Of a stretch of DNA of 34,694 nt, positions 17,234 to 25,602 are shown one piece after another. The notes under the pieces were generated by a model that saw nothing but the letters and a program-made list of their open reading frames with translations, was not told the origin of the DNA and did not search any database. How positions within the stretch are numbered: the first letter of the stretch is position 1; the number at the start of each line of letters is the position of its first letter. The DNA is from Flavobacteriaceae bacterium (GTDB taxonomy: Bacteria > Bacteroidota > Bacteroidia > Flavobacteriales > Flavobacteriaceae), in NCBI GenBank assembly GCA_947488595.1, contig CANKZI010000026.1, positions 1 through 34,694 on the forward strand. Direction: 5' to 3'. A program made the translations under genes and the position numbers.

Positions 17234-18085
17234 ATGAGAAAATTAATTTATATATGCTTTTTAAGCTTTTCATTTGCTATCTTATCATGTGATTTAAATG
17301 ATAAGAATGAAGGCAGATTTGACGATGCCAATCCTTCAAGCGGTTGGGTACAATTTAGAGATGGAGCTCCAGTAACTATTATTTATGGTAGCCAATCTTC
17401 GATTGTTCTTCCTATAGATTTGAATGCTCCAGTTAATAAAGATGGTATTGAGGTAACTTATACTATCACTGATATTTCTGGAAATTCAACTTCTTTAATA
17501 CCAGAAAGAACAGGAACAGTAGAAATTTTTAAAAATGATATTGGAGAGGTTGTTTTGACTAATAATTTAGTTATTGATTTACCAAACACAGGTTTAGCAT
17601 CTAGTGTAATATTTGATATTGCATTAACGTCAACTAGTAGGACTGAAGTTGCAATTGGATTATCTGATAACTCAAGACCAACTACGGTAAGAGTGCAAGT
17701 TTGTCCTGTCAATATAGGTACAATCTATAACGCAACAGCTACCGCTTCTACTGGTTTTGAAGGTCCCGATTTTGTTCAAACGCTTGTTCCAGTAGCAGGT
17801 ACAACCAACAAATATTCTGTTGATACTGCTTGGGGTGTGACTTTCTTTCCTTGTTTTATCGGTAATTGTGCTAGTGTGGGAGCTATCAGACGCTATCCAG
17901 CAATAATCACCGTGAATGATGATTATACTGTAGATGTGGTAGGTAACGATCCAGCATTTCCTAATAGATATCCAGGTGGCGAAGGTACTTACGATCCTTG
18001 TACCGATACTTTTGATTTGGTTTTGCGTCAAGGTCTTTTGACTAGTAATCCTTTTACAGTGAATGTGATTTATTCACCACAATAA
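17234..18085 (+). CDS. Second SusCD-associated surface lipoprotein
   Basis: Lipoprotein of 283 residues, lipobox SFAILSC (Cys19) followed by DLND. The start is the ATG at 17234, four nt after the previous stop; the frame extends further upstream, but only through the end of the preceding gene and without a signal peptide there. The N-terminal domain is beta-rich (GWVQFRDGAPVTIIYGSQ, VLPIDLNAPVNKDGIEVTYTI). The C-terminal domain starts VCPVNIGTIYNATA and ends GTYDPCTDTFDLVL, with several cysteines. It resembles the preceding lipoprotein in layout, suggesting an old duplication. It is the last gene before the operon terminator. Function inferred only from context. Confidence 0.75.
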   Translation: MRKLIYICFLSFSFAILSCDLNDKNEGRFDDANPSSGWVQFRDGAPVTIIYGSQSSIVLPIDLNAPVNKDGIEVTYTITDISGNSTSLIPERTGTVEIFKNDIGEVVLTNNLVIDLPNTGLASSVIFDIALTSTSRTEVAIGLSDNSRPTTVRVQVCPVNIGTIYNATATASTGFEGPDFVQTLVPVAGTTNKYSVDTAWGVTFFPCFIGNCASVGAIRRYPAIITVNDDYTVDVVGNDPAFPNRYPGGEGTYDPCTDTFDLVLRQGLLTSNPFTVNVIYSPQ

Positions 18086-18102
18086 AAATTATAGTTTCAT
18101 TT

Positions 18103-18131
18103 AAAAACCCGCTTCATGCGGGTTTTTTTTT
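18103..18131 (+). terminator. Intrinsic terminator of the first SusCD operon
   Basis: CCCGC (18108-18112) and GCGGG (18118-18122) form a stem with loop TTCAT, extended by AAAAA/TTTTT and followed by a run of nine T. It lies 17 nt after the last stop codon. It is a textbook rho-independent terminator. Confidence 0.92.
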
Positions 18132-18168
18132 AACCTTTTTTTGTATCCTTTTTATAAGCTTATTTTAT

Positions 18169-18176
18169 TATTTTTG
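18169..18176 (+). promoter_or_regulatory. Candidate -7 box for the TPR gene
   Basis: TATTTTTG matches TAnnTTTG. A TTTG at 18140-18143 lies 25 nt upstream, slightly beyond the usual range. The start near 18183 would leave a leader of about 12 nt before the ATG at 18195, and it lies past the terminator of the preceding operon. Confidence 0.4.
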
Positions 18177-18194
18177 AATACTGATTATAAAGTA

Positions 18195-18890
18195 ATGAAA
18201 AACCTATTCCTGATATTGATTATGGTACCTATTTTAGCTTTTTCCCAATCTGATTTTGAGAAAGCCGAGAAGCTATTCAAACAGCAAAAATATACTCAGG
18301 CGCAAGTACTTTTTGAAGGTGTTTTAAAACAAAATCCTACGAATTTAAAGACTATAGAATACTTAGGTGACATACATGGTGGCGCAAAAAATTGGAGTCA
18401 AGCGCTTATTTACTACGATAAGTTAAAAAAATTAAAACCAACAGAAGCCAATTATCATTACAAATATGGTGGCGTTTTAGGAATGTTAGCCAAAGAAAGC
18501 AACAAATTTAAAGCCTTAGGACTTATTGATGACATTAAATTGTCATTTGAGAAAGCAATACAGCTCAATCCAAAGCACATTGAGGCACGCTGGGCTTTAA
18601 TCGAATTGTACCTCATACTTCCGGGAATAGTAGGCGGTAGCGAACGCAAAGCCAAACGCTACTCAGAAGAGCTTGCTCAACTTTCACCCATTGACGGATA
18701 TCTTTCAAAAGGACATATTGCCGAATATTTTAACCGCTATAAAGAAGCTGAAATGCAATATAAAAAAGCAATCGAAATTGGTACTTCAAAAATTTGCTAC
18801 CAAAAATTAGCCGATTTGTATAAAAACAAAATGAAGCAACCCGAAAAAGCAAAATCTATTTTACAAGATTTTGAACGACAAAAGGGATAA
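18195..18890 (+). CDS. Secreted tetratricopeptide-repeat protein
   Basis: A 231-residue protein with a signal peptide (MKNLFLILIMVPILAFSQ) and at least four TPR units: FEKAEKLFKQQKYTQAQVLFE, IEYLGDIHGGAKNWSQALIYY, KLSFEKAIQLNPKHIEARWAL and AEYFNRYKEAEMQYKKAIEIG. The ATG at 18195 is chosen over an upstream in-frame TTG at 18141, because it begins exactly at the signal peptide and sits just downstream of a -7 box. TPR proteins are scaffolds for protein contacts, here probably periplasmic. The next gene, mpl, starts 20 nt later, so they are probably co-transcribed. Exact role unknown. Confidence 0.85.
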   Translation: MKNLFLILIMVPILAFSQSDFEKAEKLFKQQKYTQAQVLFEGVLKQNPTNLKTIEYLGDIHGGAKNWSQALIYYDKLKKLKPTEANYHYKYGGVLGMLAKESNKFKALGLIDDIKLSFEKAIQLNPKHIEARWALIELYLILPGIVGGSERKAKRYSEELAQLSPIDGYLSKGHIAEYFNRYKEAEMQYKKAIEIGTSKICYQKLADLYKNKMKQPEKAKSILQDFERQKG

Positions 18891-18910
18891 TTTTTTAATT
18901 CAAAACGAAA

Positions 18911-20275
18911 ATGCAGATACATTTTATTGCCATCGGAGGCAGCGCCATGCACAATCTAGCTTTGGCACTTTACAACAAAGGATATCAAATAACCGGAAGT
19001 GACGACGCTATTTTTGAACCTTCAAAATCAAGGCTACAAAAAAAAGGTATTTTACCCTTGGAGTTGGGTTGGTTTCCACAAAAATTAAATACAAGTATCG
19101 ATGCTGTAATTCTTGGTATGCATGCCAAAGCCGACAATCCTGAATTACTAGAAGCACAAAAATTAGGATTAAAAATTTATTCGTATCCCGAATTTCTATA
19201 CGAACAATCAAAAAATAAAACCCGTGTTGTCATTGGTGGTTCGCACGGAAAAACAACCATCACTTCGATGATTTTGCATGTCATGCACTACCACAATATC
19301 AATGTTGATTATATGGTTGGCGCGCAATTGGAAGGTTTTGAAACAATGGTGCATTTGACCGACGAAAATGACTTTATGCTTCTCGAAGGCGACGAGTATT
19401 TATCGTCTCCAATTGATAGAAGGCCGAAATTTCATTTATACCAACCTAATATTGCTTTAATATCAGGGATAGCTTGGGACCATATTAATGTTTTTCCAAC
19501 CTTTGAAAACTATGTCGAACAATTTGAAATTTTTATACGAAAAATAACAAATGGAGGTATTTTAGTTTATAATGAAGAGGACGCCGAAGTTAGAAAAGTA
19601 GCTGAAGCAGCAACCAATCCGATTCGGAAATTGCCTTACGCCACGCCGAACTATAAAGTCGAAAACGGAATTACACTATTAGAAACGCCCGATGGCGATA
19701 TGCCAATCGAGGTTTTTGGTGCGCACAATCTTAATAATCTGGCTGGAGCCAAATGGATTTGTCAAAGTATGGGCGTTGATGAAGCCGACTTTTATGATGC
19801 CATTAGTAGTTTCAAAGGCGCTTCAAAAAGACTTGAAAAAATCGCCGCAACCCTAAACAATGTCGCCTACAAAGATTTTGCGCATTCACCAAGTAAAGTG
19901 GAGGCAACCACCAAAGCGGTTAAAGAGCAATACCCAAATAAAAAATTAGTTGCCTGCTTAGAGCTGCACACTTACAGCAGTTTGAATCCCGAATTTCTCA
20001 AAGAATACGAAGGCGCATTGGATGCCGCAGATGTTGCAGTAGTTTTTTATTCGCCTGATGCTGTCAAAATTAAGCAATTAGAAGCCGTAACGGCATCACA
20101 AATTGAAGCTGCTTTTAACCGCAAAGATTTGATCATTTATACCAATCCTACTCATTTTAAAGCGTATTTAAAAAATCTGAAATCGGATGAAAACGGAATG
20201 GCTTTGCTTTTAATGAGTTCTGGAAATTATGGCGGATTGAATTTTGATGAGGTTAAAGATTTGATACAACAGTAA
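18911..20275 (+). CDS. mpl: Mur ligase family, probable Mpl (murein tripeptide ligase)
   Basis: Probably joins recycled L-Ala-gamma-D-Glu-meso-DAP tripeptide to UDP-MurNAc, feeding murein recycling. The 454-residue protein shows an N-terminal Rossmann-type nucleotide-binding start (IHFIAIGGSAMHNLALAL, YQITGSDDAIF), the Mur ligase ATP-binding loop GGSHGKTTITSM (109-120), FMLLEGDEYLSSPIDRRPKF, ISGIAWDHINVFPTF, the central AHNLNNLAGA, and a C-terminal domain (KDFAHSPSKVEATTKA). MurC has a similar fold, but DEYLSSPIDRRPKF and the absence of typical MurC N-terminal text favour the Mpl branch. ATG at 18911 leaves the glycine loop at the expected place. Confidence 0.82.
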   Translation: MQIHFIAIGGSAMHNLALALYNKGYQITGSDDAIFEPSKSRLQKKGILPLELGWFPQKLNTSIDAVILGMHAKADNPELLEAQKLGLKIYSYPEFLYEQSKNKTRVVIGGSHGKTTITSMILHVMHYHNINVDYMVGAQLEGFETMVHLTDENDFMLLEGDEYLSSPIDRRPKFHLYQPNIALISGIAWDHINVFPTFENYVEQFEIFIRKITNGGILVYNEEDAEVRKVAEAATNPIRKLPYATPNYKVENGITLLETPDGDMPIEVFGAHNLNNLAGAKWICQSMGVDEADFYDAISSFKGASKRLEKIAATLNNVAYKDFAHSPSKVEATTKAVKEQYPNKKLVACLELHTYSSLNPEFLKEYEGALDAADVAVVFYSPDAVKIKQLEAVTASQIEAAFNRKDLIIYTNPTHFKAYLKNLKSDENGMALLLMSSGNYGGLNFDEVKDLIQQ

Positions 20276-20356
20276 CTTGGGATTCAATGAATTGATTTTT
20301 TTAGAAACCAATTATTTTCATTACTTTAGTGCTGTAAACTCAACGCCATACAACAC

Positions 20357-21052
20357 ATGTCTGAAAATAATTTTTTCCCAATTCGCAATTGGTCAGAAGA
20401 TGATAAACCACGCGAAAAATTAATGCTTAAAGGCAAAAGTGTATTGACTGATGCCGAACTCCTTGCCATTATCATAGGTTCCGGAAGCCGAAACGAAACT
20501 GCCGTTGACTTGAGCAAAAAGATATTGGCTTCGGTCAACAACAATCTCAGTGCCTTAGGCAAATTATCGCTGCAACAGTTAATGCTTTTTAAAGGAATTG
20601 GTGAAGCGAAAGCCATTTCAATCATTGCCACGTTAGAATTAGGACGCCGACGTCGCAACGAAAGCCCGCTTGAGCTAACGAAAATAATTTCGAGTAAAAT
20701 AATTTTTGAAATTATGCAGCCCTTAATTGGCGAATTGCAACACGAAGAGTTCTGGATTATCTACCTCAATAACGCCAACAAAATTTTATTCAAAACCCAA
20801 CTTTCAAAAGGCAGTATTACAGGTACTATGGTCGATGTTCGGCTGGTGTTCAAAGGCGCGCTTGAAACTAATGCTACCTCAATTGTATTGTGTCATAACC
20901 ATCCTTCTGGAACACTTTTAGCTAGTGAACAAGACAAATTGATTACCAAAAAACTTCAGTCGGCCGGCAACAATCTCGATATTAAGATTATAGACCACGT
21001 TATCATTTGTGAACATGGCTATTTTAGTTTTGCCGACGAAGGAATTCTCTAG
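20357..21052 (+). CDS. radC: RadC family (JAB/MPN) protein
   Basis: A 231-residue RadC homologue with N-terminal helix-hairpin-helix text (LGKLSLQQLMLFKGIGEAKAISI) and a C-terminal JAB/MPN metalloprotease-like domain: HNHPSG (180-185) followed by SEQD (Asp193), the expected zinc ligands. The early LTDAELLAIIIGSGSRNETAVDLS is a strong family marker. Despite its name the protein is not an established repair enzyme, and its biochemical role remains unclear. The ATG at 20357 gives the usual MSENN...IRNWSEDDKPREKL opening. Confidence 0.93.
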   Translation: MSENNFFPIRNWSEDDKPREKLMLKGKSVLTDAELLAIIIGSGSRNETAVDLSKKILASVNNNLSALGKLSLQQLMLFKGIGEAKAISIIATLELGRRRRNESPLELTKIISSKIIFEIMQPLIGELQHEEFWIIYLNNANKILFKTQLSKGSITGTMVDVRLVFKGALETNATSIVLCHNHPSGTLLASEQDKLITKKLQSAGNNLDIKIIDHVIICEHGYFSFADEGIL

Positions 21053-21072
21053 ATTTTTGAAACAGAATAAAG

Positions 21073-21080
21073 TATCTTTG
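21073..21080 (+). promoter_or_regulatory. Candidate -7 box for the yjjG-type gene
   Basis: TATCTTTG matches TAnnTTTG and lies 21 nt before the ATG at 21102, just after the radC stop. The nearest upstream TTTG (21056-21059) is too close (13 nt). The position supports the ATG at 21102 over earlier in-frame starts inside radC. Confidence 0.35.
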
Positions 21081-21101
21081 ATAAAAATTTTAAAAGCAAA
21101 T

Positions 21102-21791
21102 ATGTTTCAAAATAAAATTTCTGATGTGTTTTTTGATTTGGATCACACCCTATGGGATTTTGAAAAAAATTCGGCGCTTGCGCTCGAGACTATTTTCAAA
21201 AAACACCAAATTGAAGTTGATTTACCTGTTTTTTTGTCCCATTATATTCCGATTAATATTAAATATTGGGATTGGTACCGCAACGAAAAAATCACGCAAA
21301 AACAATTGCGATTGGGTCGTTTGAAAGAAGCTTTTCAAATTATAAAGTTCAACATCGATGACGATAAAATTATTTTTTTATCAGATGAGTATATCGAATA
21401 TTTACCCAAATACAACCATCTTTTTGATGGAACAATTGCCATTTTAGATTACCTCAAACCAAAATACAATTTGCACATTATTACCAATGGCTTTGAAGCC
21501 GTTCAGGACAATAAACTGACCAATGCCAACATCAAACATTATTTTAAGACCATTACCAATTCAGAAATGGCGGGAGTAAAAAAACCCAATCCTATTATTT
21601 TTGATTATGCTTTGCAATCCGCAACTGCCAACAAAGAAAATAGTATAATGATAGGCGATTGCCTCGAAGCTGATGTTTTTGGTGCAATTAACGCAGGTTT
21701 ACACGCGATTTTGTTCAGTGAAAATCCGATCGAAACACCACAAGATATCCAACAAATCAACCATTTATTAGACCTAAAAAACTACCTTTAA
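21102..21791 (+). CDS. yjjG: YjjG-type HAD-superfamily (d)NMP phosphatase
   Basis: HAD hydrolase of 229 residues. Motif I is DVFFDLDHTLWDF (Asp12 nucleophile, Asp14). Motif II is in LHIITNGF. Motif III lysine is in AGVKKPNPIIFDYAL. Motif IV is IGDCLEADVFGAINAG. The alpha-helical cap and ITNGFEAVQDNKL are typical of YjjG, which dephosphorylates pyrimidine and noncanonical nucleoside monophosphates (house-cleaning). The frame extends upstream into radC, but the ATG at 21102 is the sensible start: motif I then falls at the normal distance. The next gene starts one nt after its stop, so the two are co-transcribed. Confidence 0.88.
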   Translation: MFQNKISDVFFDLDHTLWDFEKNSALALETIFKKHQIEVDLPVFLSHYIPINIKYWDWYRNEKITQKQLRLGRLKEAFQIIKFNIDDDKIIFLSDEYIEYLPKYNHLFDGTIAILDYLKPKYNLHIITNGFEAVQDNKLTNANIKHYFKTITNSEMAGVKKPNPIIFDYALQSATANKENSIMIGDCLEADVFGAINAGLHAILFSENPIETPQDIQQINHLLDLKNYL

Positions 21792-21792
21792 A

Positions 21793-22515
21793 ATGAAAAA
21801 GCCAATCTTACTTTTATTGCTCTTGTGCTCTTTTTTAGGAATCGCACAAAGTATAAATGACTATAAATACGCAATTGTTCCGGTTAAGTACGAATTTCAA
21901 AAAAAGGAAAATCAATTCAGATTGAATACTTTAACCAAATACCAATTGACAACTATTGGTTTCACTGTTTTTTATGATACCGATGTGCTATCAGACGAAT
22001 TGGCAAATAACCGTTGCGATAAATTGTATGTCAATGTCGAAAGACAAAATGCTTTTTTGAGTGAAAAACTTACAATCATTTTTAAAGACTGCAAAAATAA
22101 TATCGTTTTTAAAAGCCAGCCGGGGTCAAGCAAATCAAAAGATTTTGAAGCGGCCTACCAAGAAGCGTTCAACGAAGCTTTTGCGTCGGTCAAAGCATTG
22201 AATTACAATTACAATGGCAAAAATAATGTTGCCGGCGCAACACAAAATCCGATAGCAGTTGCTGAAGAAAAAGTGCCAATTACGCAAACCAATTCGAACA
22301 CAATAAAGGCTGAGGCCATCGCTTCGGGTTATCTTTTAACTGATCAAAGCCAATCAAAAATACTATTGAAATTACAAAAGACTTCCGATCCAAAAGTTTA
22401 TATCGCTTCAAACCAATCCCAACAAGGCGTACTAATCAATAAAAACAACGCGTGGTTTTTTGAATACTACACAAACGACACTTTAACTTCCGAAAAAATC
22501 GAAGTCAAATTGTAA
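21793..22515 (+). CDS. Secreted protein of unknown function
   Basis: Not recognised as a named family. The 240-residue protein has a clear signal peptide (MKKPILLLLLLCSFLGIAQS). After it come a mixed alpha/beta domain of about 125 residues (YKYAIVPVKYEFQKKENQFRL, GFTVFYDTDVLSDELANN, LTIIFKDCKNNIVFKSQPGS), a spacer near 150-180, and a C-terminal beta-rich part with ILLKLQKTSDPKVYIASNQSQQ. It starts one nt after the phosphatase stop and converges on rarA with a 13-nt gap. It is probably periplasmic or at the envelope. From its look I would expect it to be confined to Flavobacteria and relatives. Confidence 0.75.
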   Translation: MKKPILLLLLLCSFLGIAQSINDYKYAIVPVKYEFQKKENQFRLNTLTKYQLTTIGFTVFYDTDVLSDELANNRCDKLYVNVERQNAFLSEKLTIIFKDCKNNIVFKSQPGSSKSKDFEAAYQEAFNEAFASVKALNYNYNGKNNVAGATQNPIAVAEEKVPITQTNSNTIKAEAIASGYLLTDQSQSKILLKLQKTSDPKVYIASNQSQQGVLINKNNAWFFEYYTNDTLTSEKIEVKL

Positions 22516-22528
22516 TGACTTTTCAAAA

Positions 22529-23806
22529 CTAATACCCATATTTATCCTTCCAACGGTTTTTCAAAAAATCCCTGATTCCGTTTTCTCTTGCGTTATTCCC
22601 AGGTTCATATATTGGCGTATTGGCTATGGCATCTGGCAAAAATTCTTGACTCGTAAAGTTATTGTCAAAATCATGCGCGTATTTATATTCTTCGCCATAG
22701 CCCAACTCTTTCATCAATTTTGTTGGCGCATTTCTTAAATGAATGGGCACCGGCAAATCACCCGTTTGTTTCACAATTTGTTGCGCCTGACCAATGGCCA
22801 AATAACTCGCATTGCTTTTGGGCGAAGTCGCCAAGTAAACCGCACATTGACTCAAAATGATCCTGCTCTCGGGATAACCAATTGTGGCAACCGCTTGAAA
22901 AGTATTATTGGCCAAAATAAATGCAGTAGGATTGGCATTTCCGATATCTTCACTCGAAAGAATTAATAGCCGCCTGGCAATAAATTTAACATCTTCGCCA
23001 CCTTCAATCATGCGCGCCAACCAATACACAGCAGCATTTGGGTCACTCCCACGTATCGATTTGATAAACGCCGAAACAATATCATAATGCTGTTCACCCG
23101 TTTTGTCATATAAAACCGTATTTTGTTGCACCAATTTCAAAACCAAGTCGTTAGTAATTACAATTTCGCTTGTTTCGGCTGCGTTATTGACCAGTTCAAA
23201 AATATTCAATAACTTTCTTCCATCGCCACCAGAAAGGCGCAACAGCGCTTCTGTTTCGGCCAAATTAATATTTTTGTTTTGCAAATCAATGTCTTTTTGC
23301 ATCGCGCGGTCCAAAAGTAAGAGCAAATCGTCTTTCGAAAACGCATTCAGAACATAAACCTGACAACGCGAAAGCAAAGCGGGAATCACCTCGAAACTCG
23401 GATTTTCGGTCGTAGCGCCAATAAGTGTAATCCAACCTTTTTCGACAGCAGCCAAAAGTGAATCTTGTTGCGATTTGCTAAAGCGATGGATTTCATCTAT
23501 GAATAAAATTGGGTTTTTTGTAGTAAAAATGCCGCCACTTTGTTTGGCTTTGTCAATCACTTCTCGAATCGCAGCCACACCCGAATTGATTGCACTCAAG
23601 CTATAAAACGGACGTTTTGACTCTTGCGCAATAATCTGAGCCAAAGTCGTTTTGCCTGTTCCCGGAGGTCCCCAAAGCAACAATGAAGGAATAATTCCCT
23701 TTGCAATTTGCTGTGTTAACGAGCCATTTGGACCAACCAAATGCAGTTGACTGATATAATCTTCTAATTTTTGTGGGCGAATTCGTTCGGCTAAAGGTAC
23801 ATTCAT
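22529..23806 (-). CDS. rarA: Replication-associated recombination ATPase RarA/MgsA
   Basis: AAA+ clamp-loader-like ATPase that acts at stalled replication forks. The 425-residue protein has [14 protein letters not shown] at the start, Walker A GPPGTGKT (46-53), Walker B FIDEIHRF (102-109), sensor 1 [11 protein letters not shown] (130-140) and an arginine-finger region SRCQVYVL. The C-terminal tetramerisation part contains [42 protein letters not shown] text and [16 protein letters not shown]. Length is normal. ATG at 23806 starts at the family's usual N-terminus. Structured element copy B lies 30 nt upstream of the start. Confidence 0.96.
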   Translation of the reverse strand: MNVPLAERIRPQKLEDYISQLHLVGPNGSLTQQIAKGIIPSLLLWGPPGTGKTTLAQIIAQESKRPFYSLSAINSGVAAIREVIDKAKQSGGIFTTKNPILFIDEIHRFSKSQQDSLLAAVEKGWITLIGATTENPSFEVIPALLSRCQVYVLNAFSKDDLLLLLDRAMQKDIDLQNKNINLAETEALLRLSGGDGRKLLNIFELVNNAAETSEIVITNDLVLKLVQQNTVLYDKTGEQHYDIVSAFIKSIRGSDPNAAVYWLARMIEGGEDVKFIARRLLILSSEDIGNANPTAFILANNTFQAVATIGYPESRIILSQCAVYLATSPKSNASYLAIGQAQQIVKQTGDLPVPIHLRNAPTKLMKELGYGEEYKYAHDFDNNFTSQEFLPDAIANTPIYEPGNNARENGIRDFLKNRWKDKYGY

Positions 23807-23838
23807 ACAGTAAAATTAAGCTTTTTTTATTTTTTAAA

Positions 23839-23942
23839 AGCATGTTCCCGTCGTACGCTGTATCTTTTTTTGCGCAGAACGAAAGATGATAACAATCCGA
23901 TTGTCATGCAAAAAAAGGATGCCGCTTCCACCGGGGCCAGGC
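23839..23942 (+). ncRNA. Structured intergenic element, copy B
   Basis: Same architecture as the element at 9961-10034. The outer helix pairs CCCG (23847-23850) with CGGG (23932-23935), next to AGC (23839-23841) and GCC (23936-23938). The inner helix pairs TATCTTTTTTTGC (23861-23873) with GCAAAAAAAG-g-AT (23908-23920), again with one bulged G. The apical part is larger than in copy A and has its own hairpin, ACAAT-ccg-ATTGT (23892-23904). It lies between divergent rarA and the rhomboid gene. Its relatively GC-rich arms stand out from the AT-rich spacer. Strand and function are unknown. Confidence 0.6.
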
Positions 23943-24040
23943 AGTTTTCATTAAAAGACATGACTGATTTAATGACAAAATAGCATACTATTTATTTTGG
24001 TTGCATTTTTGATTCCGAGTAGATAGCAAAACAAGTCACA

Positions 24041-24805
24041 ATGGATTCGAATGCACACTTTAAATATACACCTTCTGTTTGGCTAGTGCCAAGTTTATTT
24101 TTATTGGTGATGTGGATGGTTTATTTTAGCGAAGAATTTTTCAATATCAGTTTTGCCAATTTGGGCGTTTATCCAAGAACCATCGGGGGAGCAAAAGGCA
24201 TTGTCTTGAGTCCATTTTTGCATGGAGACAGCCAACATCTTGCTAATAATTCGGTGCCTTTTTTTATTTTAACCGCTGCTTTGATTTATTTTTACAGAAC
24301 TATTTCTCTCAAGGTGCTCGTTTATGGCATTTTATTATCGGGTTTAATCACTTGGGTAATTGGCAGAAATGCGTATCACATTGGCGCTAGCGGATTGGTT
24401 TATGTATTGGTTTCCTTCATTTTTTTTAAAGGATTGATGACCAAATATTATCGGTTGATTGCTTTATCGCTGACGGTTGTCGTGATTTACGGCGGGATGA
24501 TTTGGTATGTTTTTCCAGATGTCGATAAAACAATTTCTTGGGAAGGACATTTGGGAGGATTGATAACAGGCTATATTTTTGCCGTTCGCTTTAAAACGCC
24601 CGATTATCAGAAGGAATTACAGTTTGAGTGGCAGTTGCCGAACTACAACCCCGAAGACGACAAGTTCATGCAACGTTTTGACGGAAATGGCAATTTTGTA
24701 AACCTTCCAGAACCCGAGCCCGAACCCGAAATATTGAGTTCAGATTACAATGTTTTTTATGAATTTAAACCAAATAAAGAAGAAGATCAAAACCTAAAAA
24801 ATTAG
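24041..24805 (+). CDS. Rhomboid-family intramembrane serine protease
   Basis: Integral membrane protease that cleaves transmembrane segments of substrates. The 254-residue protein has about six hydrophobic helices. The expected family residues are present: HxxxN in GDSQHLANNS (His66, Asn70), the catalytic serine in GASGLVY (Ser117, GxSG motif) and the catalytic histidine in SWEGHLGGLITGY (His170). The C-terminal tail is hydrophilic and acidic, with a PEPEPEPE repeat. The start ATG at 24041 precedes the first helix. Its 3' end overlaps the converging rlmB by 4 nt. Natural substrates cannot be inferred. Confidence 0.93.
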   Translation: MDSNAHFKYTPSVWLVPSLFLLVMWMVYFSEEFFNISFANLGVYPRTIGGAKGIVLSPFLHGDSQHLANNSVPFFILTAALIYFYRTISLKVLVYGILLSGLITWVIGRNAYHIGASGLVYVLVSFIFFKGLMTKYYRLIALSLTVVVIYGGMIWYVFPDVDKTISWEGHLGGLITGYIFAVRFKTPDYQKELQFEWQLPNYNPEDDKFMQRFDGNGNFVNLPEPEPEPEILSSDYNVFYEFKPNKEEDQNLKN

Positions 24806-25536
24806 ATCCTCTGTCTCACCACTTCATACAAAAAAGCACCACAAGCAACAGAAACATTCAAAGAGCCGATTGTTCCAAACATTGGTAATTTTGCTTTTTC
24901 ATCTACAATTTTCAGCACAGAAGGATTGATTCCGCGCTCTTCCGATCCCATAATAATGGCAACTCCATCGGTTAAGTCAATATCGTAAATCGTACTTTCC
25001 GTTTTTTCTGTTGCAGCAATGGTTTTAATTCCAGAACCTTGAAGGTAAAAAATGGCATCTTTGATGTGTTCTACTTTACAAATCGGAATATTAAAAACGG
25101 CACCAGCTGAAGTTTTCACGGTATCGCCATTAACAGGAGCTGAACCCGCTTTTTGAACAATAATGCCGTTGACACCAGTACATTCGGCGGTTCTTATTAT
25201 GGCGCCAAAATTACGAGCATCAGATAGCTGATCTAAAATCAAAAACAAAGGGGTTTTGTTTGCCGCGATGGTTGATTCGACCAAATGTTCTAAATCCATA
25301 AAACCGATCGGAGAGATGGTCGCTACAGCGCCTTGGTGGTTATTTGGCGTTAGACGGTTTAATTTTTCGACGGGAACATAAGTAAAGTTGATGTTGTTGC
25401 GTTTCATGACTTTCATCAAATCTTTCATCAATTCGCCAGAAATGTCTTTTTGTATAAACACTTTGTCAATTTCTTTTTTGGCTAAAATGGCTTCGCTAAT
25501 TGCGCGTATTCCAAATATTTGATGTTCTTTTTCCAT
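24802..25536 (-). CDS. rlmB: 23S rRNA 2'-O-methyltransferase RlmB (TrmH family)
   Basis: SPOUT methyltransferase expected to methylate the ribose of G2251 of 23S rRNA (E. coli numbering). The 244-residue protein has the substrate-binding N-terminal domain (QIFGIRAISEAIL, HQGAVATISP). The three SPOUT motifs follow: LDQLSDARNFGAIIRTAECTG, IIMGSEERGI, and LNVSVACGAFLYEVVRQ, which close the AdoMet-binding knot. A closely related tRNA methylase (TrmH) is the alternative, but the N-terminal domain favours RlmB. A -7 box ends four nt before the ATG, so the transcript may be leaderless. Confidence 0.92.
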   Translation of the reverse strand: MEKEHQIFGIRAISEAILAKKEIDKVFIQKDISGELMKDLMKVMKRNNINFTYVPVEKLNRLTPNNHQGAVATISPIGFMDLEHLVESTIAANKTPLFLILDQLSDARNFGAIIRTAECTGVNGIIVQKAGSAPVNGDTVKTSAGAVFNIPICKVEHIKDAIFYLQGSGIKTIAATEKTESTIYDIDLTDGVAIIMGSEERGINPSVLKIVDEKAKLPMFGTIGSLNVSVACGAFLYEVVRQRI

Positions 25537-25540
25537 GGCG

Positions 25541-25548
25541 CAAAGATA
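25541..25548 (-). promoter_or_regulatory. -7 box of rlmB, possible leaderless start
   Basis: TATCTTTG on the minus strand (25548-25541) matches TAnnTTTG and ends only four nt before the rlmB ATG at 25536. It directly follows the T-run of the terminator of the upstream operon. A TTG at 25564-25562 is too close (13 nt) to be a normal -33 box. Confidence 0.45.
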
Positions 25549-25581
25549 TAAAAAAAGAGGCCAATCATGGATTGGCCTCTT
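25549..25581 (-). terminator. Intrinsic terminator of the second SusCD operon
   Basis: AAGAGGCCAATC (25555-25566) and GATTGGCCTCTT (25570-25581) form a perfect 12-bp stem with a three-base loop. Read on the minus strand, it is followed by a run of T. It starts 22 nt after the stop of the lipoprotein gene. The A/T flanks on both sides make it partly bidirectional, though no plus-strand gene ends here. Confidence 0.92.
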
Positions 25582-25602
25582 AAAATAAATTATTTAATTT
25601 TA

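Noticed and set aside
21009..21101. Upstream start of the yjjG-type gene inside radC
   Set aside because: It would add 31 residues before HAD motif I, which is normally close to the N-terminus, and it lies upstream of the -7 box.
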